The position numbers and the translations under genes were made by a program. A stretch of DNA of 64,000 bases from Candidatus Pelagibacter communis (GTDB lineage Bacteria > Pseudomonadota > Alphaproteobacteria > Pelagibacterales > Pelagibacteraceae), in the NCBI RefSeq assembly GCF_012932795.1, contig NZ_LANA01000001.1:626858-690857 (forward strand), in the 5' to 3' direction. Under the pieces are notes generated by a model. The model was not told the origin of the DNA. It did not search any database and saw only the letters and a list, made by a program, of their open reading frames with translations. Positions 38,502 to 48,929 of this stretch are shown here, piece after piece (the stretch's first letter is position 1; each line of letters opens with the position of its first letter).

Positions 38502-39557
38502 ATGATTATAAAAGATATAGCTAAACAAGGAATTCCAGAAATAGGTAATATTTTACCTTTAAAAAAAGATAATATTATTCCAATAAAAATTAGTAAGACT
38601 ATAGAAATAGTCGTAGTCCCTAATTTGGGAGAGGTAAATTCGCATCAAGATAACGTTGGAATTATTCTAGAAGAAAAAAATGTTCTAAGGATTTTATCTA
38701 AACGATATAAAAATGTTTTAATTACTGAAATTAATTCTGAAGAGGACCTTGAAGCGTTAGTTAAAAGAAAGCCTGATTTAGTATTCTCTGGTGTTAAGTA
38801 CTTCTTTTTTAATAACAGGAAAATATGGCTAAATGATTATTTAGAAATGTTTGAAATTCTATATATCGCCTCAAGTAAAGCAGCTCTTGATAATGAAAGT
38901 GATAAAAATAGAGCAAAGAAGATTATGCAAAAAAATAATATTAGAACTGCAGACTTTTTTATAACAAATCCTGGTGAATATTTAACTGAAAGTTCAATAC
39001 CAATAAAATTTCCTCTTTTTATAAAACCAGTAACAGGTGGAGACAGTAGAGGGGTAGACAGAAATTCAATTGTATTTAATTTTGAAGATTTTACCTCAAA
39101 AGTATTAGATATTAAGACAAAACAAAACTCACCTTCTTTAGTTGAAACATATTTAGCGGGAAAAGAATATAGTGTTGGTATTTTTGAAGATAGCATTGAT
39201 GGAACTTTAAGAGCTATGCCAATTGAAATTATTGTAAAAAAAAACGTAGACGGCCATTGTATTCTTGATTTTAATGTTAAAAAAAATGATGAAGAGAGTG
39301 TAATTCTTGTTTCTGATATTGTAGTTTTTGATAAACTTTCAAAACTTGCAAAAGATTCGTTCAAAGCCTTAGGTGGAAAATCTTTAGGTAGAATAGATAT
39401 TAAAATGGACCACATAGGGGTTCCTCATTTTATAGAAGCAAATTTAATGCCTGGTCTTCGAAAAGGTTATTTTTATAGATCGTGTGTATTAAACCTTGAT
39501 ATGAGTTATGAGGAAATGATTTTTAGCATAGCGAACACGGGTTTATCTTCACATTAA
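38502..39557 (+). CDS. ATP-grasp ligase, D-alanine-D-alanine ligase-like
   Basis: Residues of the ATP-grasp fold are clear: FPLFIKPVTGGDSRGVDRNSIV (ATP-binding Lys and Gly-rich loop), SLVETYLAGKEYSVGIF, SLGRIDIKMDHIGVPHFIEANLMPGLRKGYF (metal-binding Glu and Asn). The similarity is to Ddl-type carboxylate-amine ligases, but the N-terminal domain differs. A housekeeping Ddl would normally sit in the mur cluster, so this is probably an accessory ligase with another substrate. I chose ATG 38502; a TTG at 38475 is the longer alternative. The 177 bp before it hold no recognised element. Confidence 0.82.
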   Translation: MIIKDIAKQGIPEIGNILPLKKDNIIPIKISKTIEIVVVPNLGEVNSHQDNVGIILEEKNVLRILSKRYKNVLITEINSEEDLEALVKRKPDLVFSGVKYFFFNNRKIWLNDYLEMFEILYIASSKAALDNESDKNRAKKIMQKNNIRTADFFITNPGEYLTESSIPIKFPLFIKPVTGGDSRGVDRNSIVFNFEDFTSKVLDIKTKQNSPSLVETYLAGKEYSVGIFEDSIDGTLRAMPIEIIVKKNVDGHCILDFNVKKNDEESVILVSDIVVFDKLSKLAKDSFKALGGKSLGRIDIKMDHIGVPHFIEANLMPGLRKGYFYRSCVLNLDMSYEEMIFSIANTGLSSH

Positions 39558-39630
39558 ATTATATTTATCTGATCGGCTGTAGAAATTTTTCCATCATTTA
39601 AGATCTCACATCTAATTCCACCTTTTCTTA
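39554..39630 (-). pseudogene. C-terminal remnant of a MOSC-domain protein
   Basis: On the minus strand the segment reads LRKGGIRCEILNDGKISTADQINII followed by a stop (in two parts here: LRKGGIRCEIL then NDGKISTADQINII). The RGGIRC...G.I..GD.I pattern is the end of MOSC sulfur-carrier domains. Nothing of the rest of such a gene is left, and it abuts the oxygenase remnant. The stop overlaps the ATP-grasp stop codon. Short length keeps confidence moderate. Confidence 0.5.
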
Positions 39631-39702
39631 AAAATTATTAAAGAAAGAAGATGTATTCAGGTAAATTATGTTACATTCAAAATAGATTGGAAAGTTTTGT
39701 AA
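39631..39702 (+). pseudogene. C-terminal remnant of a second 2OG-Fe(II) oxygenase
   Basis: The 23 codons plus stop read KIIKERRCIQVNYVTF then KIDWKVL. The intact gene at 37662-38324 ends EIIKERRCLQVNYVTF then PTDWKVE. Only the last part of a paralogous or duplicated gene survives, about 1.3 kb downstream of the intact one and separated by the ATP-grasp gene. Confidence 0.8.
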
Positions 39703-39736
39703 TTAAACCAACGCTCTTTTTTAAAATAGATTGGAA
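39679..39736. repeat. 14-bp direct repeat AAAATAGATTGGAA (39679-39692, 39723-39736)
   Basis: The first copy lies in the oxygenase remnant (residues KIDWK). The second covers the last codons of the small minus-strand membrane protein gene. Both copies are exact over 14 bp, 44 bp apart start to start. Such a short repeat could be a footprint of the deletion that removed the rest of the duplicated gene. Confidence 0.7.
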
Positions 39737-39966
39737 TATAAGCCCATCAAAATTAAAGACCCAAGCATAAAGCAAATTCCAATCACAGTTTTTAATTGAT
39801 CGTCATTTGATCCATCGTTAAGTTCCCAAATATTTTGATTGTCTATTTTATTTAGTTCACTTTTATTAAAATTTTTTTCTTTCGTGAGATTTATCACTTC
39901 CGCATTAAACAAAACATCTTGTTTATTTAAAGCATTTTCTATGTTTTTATGTATCTCCGAGCTCAT
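39721..39966 (-). CDS. Small hypothetical protein with C-terminal membrane segment
   Basis: The 81-residue frame is hydrophilic for about 58 residues (many Lys, Asn, Glu and Asp) and ends in one predicted membrane helix (TVIGICFMLGSLILMGLYSNLF). I do not recognise a family. The tail-anchored layout and its isolated position between carB and a decayed region give no function. Its 3' end contains one copy of the 14-bp direct repeat, so the C-terminus might have been reshaped. Confidence 0.55.
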   Translation of the reverse strand: MSSEIHKNIENALNKQDVLFNAEVINLTKEKNFNKSELNKIDNQNIWELNDGSNDDQLKTVIGICFMLGSLILMGLYSNLF

Positions 39967-40090
39967 TAAATATTTTTTTATTAAGCTAAACTACTAATCA
40001 ATTTGGGATAAATAAAATAATATTTTTTTTATTTGAAAATACTTTCAACTTATAGATGTAAGAATATTATCAACTTCAAATTGTAAAATA

Positions 40091-43000
40091 CTAATTTATA
40101 TCTTGTAAAGACGTAACTTCTATCTTTTTTGTCTTAAGTGATTTAATTGCTTGTAAGCATGCTTGTGCCGTAGACATGTTGGTACAATAAGGAACTTTGT
40201 TTTTAAGGGTTGCTCTTCTAAGGGCAATTGCATCATTTAATCTATGTTCACTATTTCCTCCACCCGTATTAATAACAAGTGCAATTTTTTTAGAATCTAG
40301 AACATCTACAATGTGAGGAGAGCCACTACTTACTTTATTAATAATTCTGCATTTAATTTTATGCTTTCTAAAATATTTTGCAGTTCCTCTGGTTGCACAC
40401 AAAGTGAAATTTAATTTAATCAATTCTTTTGCAAGATCAATTCCCTCATCTTTATGAGAATCTTTTAATGATACGAATGCCAATCCTTGTTTTGGCAATG
40501 AATTTGCAGCACCAATTTGACTTTTAGCAAATGCCATACCAAAATCTTTATCAAATCCCATTACTTCACCTGTTGATTTCATTTCAGGTCCTAAAAGTAA
40601 ATCACTGTTTGGAAATTTATTGAAAGGAAATACTGCTTCTTTAACAGCATACATACCTTTAGATTTATCTTTTAAATTAAACTTAGATAATTTTTCTCCA
40701 GCCATAACTCTTGATGCAATTTTAGCAAGAGGAAGTCCTTTTGCTTTAGATACAAATGGTACTGTTCTACTAGCTCTTGGGTTAACCTCAATTACATAAA
40801 TCTCATCTTTTTTAATTGCAAATTGTATATTCATGAACCCTTTAACTTTTAAGGCTAAAGCTAATTTTTTAGTTTGATTTTCAATTTCTTTAATCAAATA
40901 TGGTTTAATTGATATTGGAGGTAAGCTACAGGCAGAGTCACCAGAGTGAATTCCAGCCTCCTCAATGTGTTGCATGATACCTGCAATATGTACTTGTTTT
41001 CCATCAGATATAGCATCAACATCAACTTCCATTGCGTGATCAATAAACTTATCGATTAAAATTGGGTTTTCTTCTGCAGCTTTAAAGGCTTCTTCAACAA
41101 AGTTTTTAAGCTGACTTTTTTTATGAACAATTTCCATCGCTCTTCCACCTAACACATAAGAAGGTCTAACCATTAATGGTAGACCAATTCTTTCTGCTAT
41201 TTGGATAGCTTGTTTAAATGTTTTTGCAATCCCACTTTCAGCTTGCTTTAATTTTAATTTATTAAGAAGATTTCTAAATAAATTTCTGTCTTCTGCTAAA
41301 TCAATAGATGCGTACTGTGTTCCTAAAATTGGAAGTTTGTTATCGTGTAAAAATTTAGCAAGTTTAATAGGAGTTTGACCACCAAATTGAGCAATGATAC
41401 CAACCAGGTTTCCTTTTTCTTTTTCTTTTTGAATTATATTGAAGACATACTCTTCTTTTAATGGCTCAAAATATAATCGATCACTTGTATCGTAATCAGT
41501 TGAAACTGTTTCTGGATTACAGTTAATCATGATGGTTTCAAAACCTACGTCTTTCAATGCAAAACTAGCCTGACAACAGCAATAATCAAACTCTATCCCT
41601 TGTCCTATTCTATTAGGTCCACCACCTAATATTATGATTTTTTTTTTAGTTGATGGATCAGCTTCACATTCTGAATTAATTGAGAAATTTCGCTGATATG
41701 TTGAGTACATATAAGGAGTGAAAGATTTAAATTCAGCGGCACAAGTATCAACCTTTTTAAATACAGGTAATATTTTAAGTGCTGTTCTTTTTCGTCTCAC
41801 AACATCCTCAGAAGTTTTTGTTAGTTCCGATAGTTTTTTATCAGAAAAACCAATTGATTTTATTCGGTTAAACTCGTTATAGTCTTTTGGAAGGCCTTTG
41901 TTTTTAATCTTATTTTCGTTATCTACAATTTCTTTGATTTGCTCTAAAAACCACGGATCAATTTTAGATAAAGTAAAAATTCTCTTAAGATTGATCTTTT
42001 TTCTAATTGCTTCTGCAACAAGTAGAATTTTATTTGGAACACTTTCTTTAAGTTTTTTTTCAATTTGTTTTTTATTTAAATCAAATATTCTATCTAATCC
42101 TGAAAATCCTGTTTCAAGTGACACCAAAGCCTTTTGAAGTGACTCTTTAAAGTTTCTACCAATAGCCATTGCTTCACCAACTGATTTCATCGATGTACCT
42201 AATGTTGCAGGTGAAGTTGAAAACTTTTCAAATGTAAATCTTGGAATTTTTGTTACCACATAGTCAATACTAGGTTCAAATGATGCAGGAGTTACTTTCG
42301 TAATTTCATTTTTTAATTCATCTAATGTGTAACCAACTGCAAGTTTTGCAGCAACTTTTGCTATTGGAAAACCAGTTGCTTTTGATGCAAGTGCTGATGA
42401 ACGTGAAACCCTTGGATTCATTTCAATTACAACCATTCGTCCATTTTTTGGATTGATTGCAAATTGAACATTTGATCCACCTGTTTCAACACCAATTTTT
42501 CTAAGGCATGCAATTGATGCATTTCTCATTACTTGGTATTCTTTATCAGTCAAAGTAAGAGCGGGGGCAACAGTAACTGAGTCTCCTGTATGTATTCCCA
42601 TTGGATCAATATTTTCAATTGAACAGATTATGATGCAGTTGTCTTTTTTATCTCTTACAACTTCCATCTCAAACTCTTTCCAGCCCTCTAAGCATTCTTC
42701 AACTAATACTTGGCTCACAGGAGATTCGTGTAATCCACTTTTAACAATTTTTAGATACTCCTTTTCATTTTTAGCAATTCCACCACCAAGACCCCCAAGA
42801 GTAAATGCGGGCCTAATGATTGCAGGTAATCCAATTTTTTTTAAAACTTTAGATGATTGATTAATGTTATTAACGATTTCAGATTTGGGTAAATCTAAAC
42901 CAATATCAATCATATTTTTTCTGAATTTCTTTCTATCTTCTGCGTTAGAAATAGCTTTAGAATTTGCACCAATTAGTTCTATTTTATATTTTTTTAAAAT

Positions 43001-43318
43001 TCCTTTTTTCTCAGCTTCCATTGCAAGGTTAAGAGCAGTTTGACCACCCATGGTTGGAAGAATTGCATCTGGCTTTTCTTTTTTAAGAATTTTTTCTAGA
43101 AACTCTAGAGTAATAGGTTCTATATAGGTTTTATCTGCAACATCAGGATCAGTCATTATTGTTGCAGGATTTGAGTTAATTAATATAACTTTATATCCTT
43201 CATCCCTTAAGGCTTTACATGCTTGGGTTCCTGAATAATCAAATTCACAAGCTTGACCAATAATAATTGGACCAGCTCCGACAACTAAAATTTTTTTAAG
43301 ATCTTTTCTTTTTGACAT
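40091..43318 (-). CDS. carB: Carbamoyl-phosphate synthase large subunit
   Basis: CarB makes carbamoyl phosphate for pyrimidines and arginine. Two homologous ATP-grasp halves are evident: each begins with a Rossmann-like loop ([20 protein letters not shown] and [20 protein letters not shown]) and contains a GGRAM/GGLGG loop and an EVNPRASR or EMNPRVSR motif. The C-terminal MGS-like allosteric domain ends near DINT-type sequence. Its 1075 residues are standard. It overlaps carA by 23 bp, a longer than usual coupling. Confidence 0.97.
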   Translation of the reverse strand: MSKRKDLKKILVVGAGPIIIGQACEFDYSGTQACKALRDEGYKVILINSNPATIMTDPDVADKTYIEPITLEFLEKILKKEKPDAILPTMGGQTALNLAMEAEKKGILKKYKIELIGANSKAISNAEDRKKFRKNMIDIGLDLPKSEIVNNINQSSKVLKKIGLPAIIRPAFTLGGLGGGIAKNEKEYLKIVKSGLHESPVSQVLVEECLEGWKEFEMEVVRDKKDNCIIICSIENIDPMGIHTGDSVTVAPALTLTDKEYQVMRNASIACLRKIGVETGGSNVQFAINPKNGRMVVIEMNPRVSRSSALASKATGFPIAKVAAKLAVGYTLDELKNEITKVTPASFEPSIDYVVTKIPRFTFEKFSTSPATLGTSMKSVGEAMAIGRNFKESLQKALVSLETGFSGLDRIFDLNKKQIEKKLKESVPNKILLVAEAIRKKINLKRIFTLSKIDPWFLEQIKEIVDNENKIKNKGLPKDYNEFNRIKSIGFSDKKLSELTKTSEDVVRRKRTALKILPVFKKVDTCAAEFKSFTPYMYSTYQRNFSINSECEADPSTKKKIIILGGGPNRIGQGIEFDYCCCQASFALKDVGFETIMINCNPETVSTDYDTSDRLYFEPLKEEYVFNIIQKEKEKGNLVGIIAQFGGQTPIKLAKFLHDNKLPILGTQYASIDLAEDRNLFRNLLNKLKLKQAESGIAKTFKQAIQIAERIGLPLMVRPSYVLGGRAMEIVHKKSQLKNFVEEAFKAAEENPILIDKFIDHAMEVDVDAISDGKQVHIAGIMQHIEEAGIHSGDSACSLPPISIKPYLIKEIENQTKKLALALKVKGFMNIQFAIKKDEIYVIEVNPRASRTVPFVSKAKGLPLAKIASRVMAGEKLSKFNLKDKSKGMYAVKEAVFPFNKFPNSDLLLGPEMKSTGEVMGFDKDFGMAFAKSQIGAANSLPKQGLAFVSLKDSHKDEGIDLAKELIKLNFTLCATRGTAKYFRKHKIKCRIINKVSSGSPHIVDVLDSKKIALVINTGGGNSEHRLNDAIALRRATLKNKVPYCTNMSTAQACLQAIKSLKTKKIEVTSLQDIN

Positions 43319-44489
43319 TTTTTTTTATATTGTTAATAAATTCTTGAAATAAATAAACACTGTCTTGAGGTCCAGGATTTGACTCTGGGTGGTATTGAAC
43401 TGAAAATACTGGTTTATTTTTTAATTTTATACCTTCGATACTATTATCAAATAGAGATTTATGAGTAACTTCAATATTTCTTGGTAAATTTTCTTTGATA
43501 ACTTCAAAGCCATGATTTTGACTAGTGATCTCCACTTTGTCGTGGATTAAATTTTTAACAGGATGGTTTGCACCTCTATGACCTAGTTTCATTTTTTTTG
43601 TTTTAGCACCTAGTGCTAATGCAAGTATTTGATGACCTAAACAAATACCAAATATTGGTAAATTTTTTTTGATTAAATCTTTAATTATCTTAATTGCATA
43701 TTTTCCAGTTGCAGCTGGATCTCCAGGGCCATTTGATAAAAATATACCACTTGGTTTAAGAGCCAAGATCTTTTCAGCAGATGTTTTGCAGGAAACAACA
43801 GTTACTCTGCAATTCAAGTTAGAAAAATATCTTAAAATATTTTTCTTAATTCCATAATCAATCGCAACTACATGAAATAAATTTTTATTATTTTTTTTAT
43901 AACCTATTTCTTTTTTCCAAGTTTTAAAACCTTTCCATACATAATTTTTTAGTGTTGTTACTTTTTCTGCAAGATCAAGATTTTTTAATCCATGCCACTT
44001 AATTGTTGAGTTTGTTAATTTGCTGATATTGAATTTTCCAGCTTTAGAATATGCAACAGTTCCCTTTGGGGCACCTTTATCTCTGATGAAATTAGTTAAA
44101 CTTCTGGTGTCTAGCCCTGTAATTCCAACTATTTTATTTTTTTTTAACCAAGCATCGAGATGAAGAAAGGATCTATAATTTGATGGAGACGTTATTTCTG
44201 AATTAAACACTACACCTTTAGTCCATATTTTATCTGATTCTAGATCTTCTTTGTTAGTTCCAACATTGCCAACATGAGGAAAGGTAAAGTTTATAATTTG
44301 CCCAGCATAAGATGGATCGGATATAATTTCCTGGTATCCAGTTAAAGAAGTATTAAAGCAAACTTCACCAGTAGCACTTCCTTGGTAACCAATGCCAATC
44401 CCTTTGAAAACCTTCTTGTTTTCAAGAACTAGAACGCCTGTATATATTTGTGAATTTTTTGAGTTAGTTTTTTTTGGTTTTTTGATCAA
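43296..44489 (-). CDS. carA: Carbamoyl-phosphate synthase small subunit
   Basis: CarA is the glutamine amidotransferase subunit. The N-terminal domain has [37 protein letters not shown]. The class I amidotransferase domain has the catalytic Cys in [18 protein letters not shown] and His-Glu in [12 protein letters not shown]. The start is TTG at 44489, directly preceded in frame by a stop, so no ATG can extend it. It is divergent from yqeY across 126 bp. Confidence 0.96.
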   Translation of the reverse strand: MIKKPKKTNSKNSQIYTGVLVLENKKVFKGIGIGYQGSATGEVCFNTSLTGYQEIISDPSYAGQIINFTFPHVGNVGTNKEDLESDKIWTKGVVFNSEITSPSNYRSFLHLDAWLKKNKIVGITGLDTRSLTNFIRDKGAPKGTVAYSKAGKFNISKLTNSTIKWHGLKNLDLAEKVTTLKNYVWKGFKTWKKEIGYKKNNKNLFHVVAIDYGIKKNILRYFSNLNCRVTVVSCKTSAEKILALKPSGIFLSNGPGDPAATGKYAIKIIKDLIKKNLPIFGICLGHQILALALGAKTKKMKLGHRGANHPVKNLIHDKVEITSQNHGFEVIKENLPRNIEVTHKSLFDNSIEGIKLKNKPVFSVQYHPESNPGPQDSVYLFQEFINNIKKNVKKKRS

Positions 44490-44522
44490 TTACAACTCAT
44501 GAGTTAAAGGTTAATACAATAA

Positions 44523-44576
44523 TTGCGTTATTATCGCAACAGAGATGTATTATAAAATTGTAAAAAAACAATTTTT
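44523..44576. promoter_or_regulatory. Leader region with two hairpins between carA and yqeY
   Basis: TTGCG (44523-44527) and CGCAA (44535-44539) form a 5-bp stem with a 7-nt loop. AAAATTGT (44554-44561) and ACAATTTT (44568-44575) form an 8-bp stem around six A. A perfect minus-strand TATAAT lies at 44549-44554, a possible carA -10 without a good -35. No known riboswitch or attenuator was recognised. Confidence 0.35.
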
Positions 44577-44615
44577 CTTTTGAAGAATTTTTTCTTTGAA
44601 GTAGATTAAAAAATT

Positions 44616-45077
44616 ATGGCATTAAAACAATCTATCGAAACTGAATATAAAAACGCTTTAAAAGCTAAAGATAAAACCAAAATATCAACCTATAGGTTAA
44701 TATTATCATCTATTAAAGATTTGGATATCGTTAATAGGTCTGGTCCTAACAAAAAAGATACAGACGATAACGATGTTAAAAAACTTATAAAAAAAATGAT
44801 TAAGCAAAGAGCCGAATCGATAGATATTTATAAAAAGAATAATAGATCAGATCTTTTAGAGGTTGAGCAAAATGAATATGATATTTTAACAGGTTTTTTA
44901 CCTAAACAGCTTGGTGAACAAGAAACTAAAAAAATATGCACAGAGGTAATCTCAAAAATTGGAGCAAGTTCAGTTAAGGATATGGGCAAAGTAATGGGTG
45001 AATTAAAAAAACTACATTCTGATGAAATTGATTTTGCAAAAGCAGGCCCCATAATTAAAGAATTATTAAATAGTTAA
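44616..45077 (+). CDS. yqeY: GatB/YqeY domain-containing protein
   Basis: The 153-residue helical protein matches YqeY, related to the tail domain of the amidotransferase subunit GatB (YRLILSSIKDLDI, KKLIKKMIKQRAESIDIYKKNNR, LEVEQNEYDILTGFLPKQL, MGKVMGELKK). The role may be in tRNA-dependent amidation or tRNA binding but is not established. It precedes dnaG and overlaps it as TAATG, the usual alphaproteobacterial yqeY-dnaG-rpoD block. Confidence 0.94.
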   Translation: MALKQSIETEYKNALKAKDKTKISTYRLILSSIKDLDIVNRSGPNKKDTDDNDVKKLIKKMIKQRAESIDIYKKNNRSDLLEVEQNEYDILTGFLPKQLGEQETKKICTEVISKIGASSVKDMGKVMGELKKLHSDEIDFAKAGPIIKELLNS

Positions 45078-46852
45078 TGAAATACCCAAAAGAGTATCTT
45101 GATGAAATTAAAACAAGGTTAAAAGTTTCAACAGTTGTATCAAAATCTGTTGCTTTAAAAAAAAGAGGTAAAGAGTACGTTGGCCTGTCCCCATTTAAAA
45201 CTGAGAAAACTCCATCTTTTACTGTTAATGATGAGAAGGAATTTTATCATTGTTTTGCAACATCTGAGCATGGCAATATTTTTGATTTTATTATGAAAAC
45301 TCAAAATTTAAAATTTGGCGAAGCTGTAAAATCTTTAGCTAACTTGGCTGGTATGAAACCATATACATTTTCAAAACAAGACGAAGAAAGAGAAAAAAAA
45401 TTGAAAGAATACTTATCTATCTATAGTCAGTATGTTGACTTCTATCACGACGAACTATTGAAAAACAAAACCAATTCTAATGCTAGAGATTATTTAAAAA
45501 ATAGATCTTTAGGCAAAGAAGAAGTTAAAAAATTTAAGATAGGTTATATCAAAAAAAACCCAAATTTTTTTGATAAATTAAAAGATGAATTTAGTGAACA
45601 AGCATTAGTAGAAAGTGGTTTATTTTATTTAGATGAAAAAAAAAAGATTTATTTAGAGAGGTTTCGAAGTCGATTAATTTTTCCAATTAATAACATTTCA
45701 GGTCAACCAATTGCACTAGGTGGCAGAATAATTGAAAAATTAGATTATTTAGCAAAATATATAAACTCACCAGAGACTGCTTTTTTTAAAAAAGGTTCAA
45801 ATTTATATAATCTAGATTTAGCTAGAAAATTATCTAATAAAATTGATCATGTATATCTTGTTGAAGGCTATATGGATGTTGTTGGATTAAGTAAGAATGG
45901 AATTGAAAACGTGGTTGCAAATTTAGGAACTTCTTTAACTGATAGACAGATTTCAATTCTTAACCAATTTTTTAATGACATAATTGTTTCTTTTGACGGA
46001 GATGAAAGTGGATATAAAGCAGCACTCAGAGCAGCTGAAAATTCAATTAAAGAATTACAACCTGAAAAACAAATTTCATTTATTTTTTTACCAGATGGAG
46101 AGGATCCAGACAGTTATGTAAATAAGAATGGTAAAGCAAATTTTATTGATTTTACAAAACAAGCAAAGATTTCAATACATCAATTTATATTTAATCACTA
46201 TAAGCAACAAACAGAAAATAATCCTTCATCAATGGCAATTTTTGAAAAAAAATTGAGATCTATTGCTGCAACTATAAAAGATGATTTCATTAAAAAATAT
46301 GTACTTGAGTTTTTTTTAGAAAAAATTTCATTATTGACACCACATAGCAATGTAGGAAAAAAAAATTTTTATACTAAAAAAATTAAATCATTACAATCTA
46401 CCCAAAAATACTTTAATGAAAGTAAGTTGATAAGCGGTGTAGAGCTCAAAGAGTTTTCATTACTTTATTTAATAATGAATAATTTAAGTATATTTCAAGA
46501 AAATATTCACATGATTGAAAATATTAAATTATTCAGTGATGATAATAAATTAATTTTTGAAACACTTATAACAAAACTAAAAAGTAGTGAAAAATTTACT
46601 CTTCAAGAAATCCCAATTGACCCACAACTAACTGAAAAAATTTTTAAGTTTGCTTCAATTAAACATATTTTAAGTGGTCATCAAAATGATCAAGATAAGA
46701 TGTTTGAGTTATTAGAGGAAGTTTCTAGAGATCTCAAAAACTATGATTTAGAATTTAGAATTGAAGAACTTGAATCAAAATTTTCTAAAGATTTGAGCGA
46801 AAGCACCTTTAATGAAATAAGGGAGCTAAAAAAACAAAAAAACATCAATTAA
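45077..46852 (+). CDS. dnaG: DNA primase DnaG with degenerate zinc-binding domain
   Basis: DnaG makes RNA primers for replication. The N-terminal zinc ribbon normally has CPFH and CFGC; here the sites read S38-P-F-K41 and C59-F-A-T62, so three of four ligands are lost. The RNA polymerase and TOPRIM core is intact (RLIFPINNISGQPIALGGR, HVYLVEGYMDVV, IIVSFDGDESGYKAA). The C-terminal helicase-binding part is diverged. Loss of the zinc ligands is, as I recall, shared with other alphaproteobacteria. Length is 591 residues. Confidence 0.95.
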   Translation: MKYPKEYLDEIKTRLKVSTVVSKSVALKKRGKEYVGLSPFKTEKTPSFTVNDEKEFYHCFATSEHGNIFDFIMKTQNLKFGEAVKSLANLAGMKPYTFSKQDEEREKKLKEYLSIYSQYVDFYHDELLKNKTNSNARDYLKNRSLGKEEVKKFKIGYIKKNPNFFDKLKDEFSEQALVESGLFYLDEKKKIYLERFRSRLIFPINNISGQPIALGGRIIEKLDYLAKYINSPETAFFKKGSNLYNLDLARKLSNKIDHVYLVEGYMDVVGLSKNGIENVVANLGTSLTDRQISILNQFFNDIIVSFDGDESGYKAALRAAENSIKELQPEKQISFIFLPDGEDPDSYVNKNGKANFIDFTKQAKISIHQFIFNHYKQQTENNPSSMAIFEKKLRSIAATIKDDFIKKYVLEFFLEKISLLTPHSNVGKKNFYTKKIKSLQSTQKYFNESKLISGVELKEFSLLYLIMNNLSIFQENIHMIENIKLFSDDNKLIFETLITKLKSSEKFTLQEIPIDPQLTEKIFKFASIKHILSGHQNDQDKMFELLEEVSRDLKNYDLEFRIEELESKFSKDLSESTFNEIRELKKQKNIN

Positions 46853-46918
46853 AGCTTAAAAAAAATACATGGATTTTTCTAAAATTGCGCTTATATAAGT
46901 CTTCTCAAATATACTATT

Positions 46919-48760
46919 GTGGAAAGAATAATTACAAAATCATTTGCTAGATTAATGGGTAGAGGCACTCATAGAGGCTTTATAACCTTTGAGGAACTAA
47001 ACAAATCTTTAGGAAAAAGAAACCTTTCTAACGAAAATCTTGAACAGGCTTTTATACATATATTGGATGAAAATGTTTGCCTTGTAGAAAAAAAATCAGA
47101 TTTTAAAATTGTAAGAAAAAAAGAAGGTACATCCAAAGAAGATGGAAAAACAATCGAAAAGAGCGATGACCCTATCAGAATGTATCTCAGAGAAATGGGT
47201 GGTGTTGAACTTTTATCCCGTGAAGGAGAAATTGCAATTGCAAAAAGAATAGAAGCTGGAAAAGATGTAATGCTCATAGCATTAGCTCAAAGTCCTATCA
47301 CAGCTCAACAGTTTTTCGATTGGGATACAAAACTTCAAACAGATGAAATTTTAGTAAGAGAAATTATTGATATTGATACTAATTATATGGAAGACGAAAA
47401 CACTGGACCAAGTGCAAAACAAAGAAATTCTGGAGAAATAGACAAGGAAAAAAATGAAGAGACCACAAGCAATGGGGATGATGCTGATGATGAATTTAAT
47501 CCTACGCTTGCTGCAATGGAAAGTGAAATTAAACCTAAGATTTTAAAAACTGTAAATACACTTACTAAAGAATATAATAAATTAATTAAATATCAAAAAG
47601 AAAAACTGAATTGTACTTTAAATGCAGTAAGCTTTTCGAGTGCAAAGGAAAAAGGATATCAAAAAATTATAGAAGATATCTTAGAAAATATAAAATCACT
47701 TCAACTGTCTCCATCTGTATTAGAGGAATTAGTACAAAAACATTATATTGAAAATAAAAAAATTGTATCTCTAGAAGGAAATCTTTTAAGATTAGCAATG
47801 GATCAAAAAATACCAAGAAATGAATTTATTAAATTCTACATAGGAAATGAAATAAACCCAAATCTCCAAAAGTTTCTTGATACAAATCCAATGTGGAAAA
47901 AATTTTTTATAAAAAATAAAGAAGAATTTAAAAATATTAGAGAAAGGCTGGTAGATATAAGTCATAAACTTGAAATGTCAGTTACTGATTTTAAAAAATT
48001 AGTTAGCAGAGTTCAAAAAGGAGAAAAAGAATCAAGAATTGCAAAAAAAGAAATGGTTGAAGCAAACTTAAGATTAGTTATTTCAATTGCAAAAAAATAC
48101 ACAAATAGAGGACTTCAATTTTTAGACTTAATCCAAGAGGGAAATATCGGCCTTATGAAAGCGGTAGATAAATTTGAATACAGAAGGGGCTATAAATTTT
48201 CAACATATGCTACTTGGTGGATAAGACAGGCTATTACTAGATCTATTGCTGACCAAGCAAGAACAATAAGAATTCCAGTTCACATGATTGAAACAATTAA
48301 TAAAATTGTAAGAACCCAAAGATTAATTTTAAGTGAGTTTGGAAGAGAAGCAACGCCAGAAGAGCTGGCCAAAAAACTTAGAATGCCTTTAGACAAAGTT
48401 AGAAAAGTTCTAAAAATTTCTAAAGAACCTGTTTCTTTAGAAAAACCAGTTGGAGATGAAGAAGATAGTAGTTTAGGAGATTTTATAGAAGACACAAAAG
48501 CCTTAGCGCCCCTAGAACAAGCAATTAAATCTAATTTAAGTGAAGCAACTACAAAAATCTTATCGACTCTCACACCAAGAGAAGAGAGAGTTTTAAGAAT
48601 GAGGTTTGGCGTTGGTATGAATACAGATCATACATTAGAGGAGGTAGGATTGCAGTTTTCAGTCACAAGAGAAAGAATAAGACAGATTGAAGCTAAAGCT
48701 CTAAGAAAATTAAAACATCCAAGTAGATCTAAACAGCTTAAAAGTTTCCTAGAAAGTTAA
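46919..48760 (+). CDS. rpoD: RNA polymerase primary sigma factor RpoD
   Basis: This is the housekeeping sigma factor. Region 1.1 is at the N-terminus, and region 1.2 follows ([27 protein letters not shown]). The large non-conserved insert is highly acidic (around residues 155-200). Regions 2 ([58 protein letters not shown], shown in pieces: [11 protein letters not shown] and [12 protein letters not shown]), 3 and 4 ([19 protein letters not shown]) are complete. The likely start is GTG at 46919, 66 bp after dnaG. Confidence 0.96.
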   Translation: MERIITKSFARLMGRGTHRGFITFEELNKSLGKRNLSNENLEQAFIHILDENVCLVEKKSDFKIVRKKEGTSKEDGKTIEKSDDPIRMYLREMGGVELLSREGEIAIAKRIEAGKDVMLIALAQSPITAQQFFDWDTKLQTDEILVREIIDIDTNYMEDENTGPSAKQRNSGEIDKEKNEETTSNGDDADDEFNPTLAAMESEIKPKILKTVNTLTKEYNKLIKYQKEKLNCTLNAVSFSSAKEKGYQKIIEDILENIKSLQLSPSVLEELVQKHYIENKKIVSLEGNLLRLAMDQKIPRNEFIKFYIGNEINPNLQKFLDTNPMWKKFFIKNKEEFKNIRERLVDISHKLEMSVTDFKKLVSRVQKGEKESRIAKKEMVEANLRLVISIAKKYTNRGLQFLDLIQEGNIGLMKAVDKFEYRRGYKFSTYATWWIRQAITRSIADQARTIRIPVHMIETINKIVRTQRLILSEFGREATPEELAKKLRMPLDKVRKVLKISKEPVSLEKPVGDEEDSSLGDFIEDTKALAPLEQAIKSNLSEATTKILSTLTPREERVLRMRFGVGMNTDHTLEEVGLQFSVTRERIRQIEAKALRKLKHPSRSKQLKSFLES

Positions 48761-48770
48761 ATGTAAAAAA

Positions 48771-48929
48771 ATGATCAGTTTCGCCCTAACGAGACGAATG
48801 ACCCAATTAATTGTTCTACAGAGAATTGAGTTATTAGGATCTTTTTCTAAAAAAGTAAAGATAGTAAAAACTGATGATAAAACAATTCATAAATCAAAAA
48901 GAATAATTTGTAGTGATTTTATAATATAA
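48771..48929 (+). CDS. Small ORF of 52 residues, possible gene remnant
   Basis: An ATG at 48771 opens a 52-codon frame (MISFALTRRMTQLIVLQRIE..., ending IICSDFII). Its stop overlaps the start of the membrane polymerase gene as TAATG, the same coupling used by eight real gene pairs in this window. I recognise no domain. It could be a leader peptide, a small gene, or the tail of a lost glycosyltransferase. Confidence 0.3.
   Translation: MISFALTRRMTQLIVLQRIELLGSFSKKVKIVKTDDKTIHKSKRIICSDFII

Noticed and set aside
38837-39415. 192-residue open frame on the minus strand inside the ATP-grasp gene
   Set aside because: It lies fully antisense to a frame with clear ATP-grasp motifs and is Ser/Phe-rich, as expected of a shadow in AT-rich DNA.
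44554-44576. AT hairpin upstream of carA read as a terminator
   Set aside because: No gene ends here on either strand; it was kept only as part of a possible leader region.
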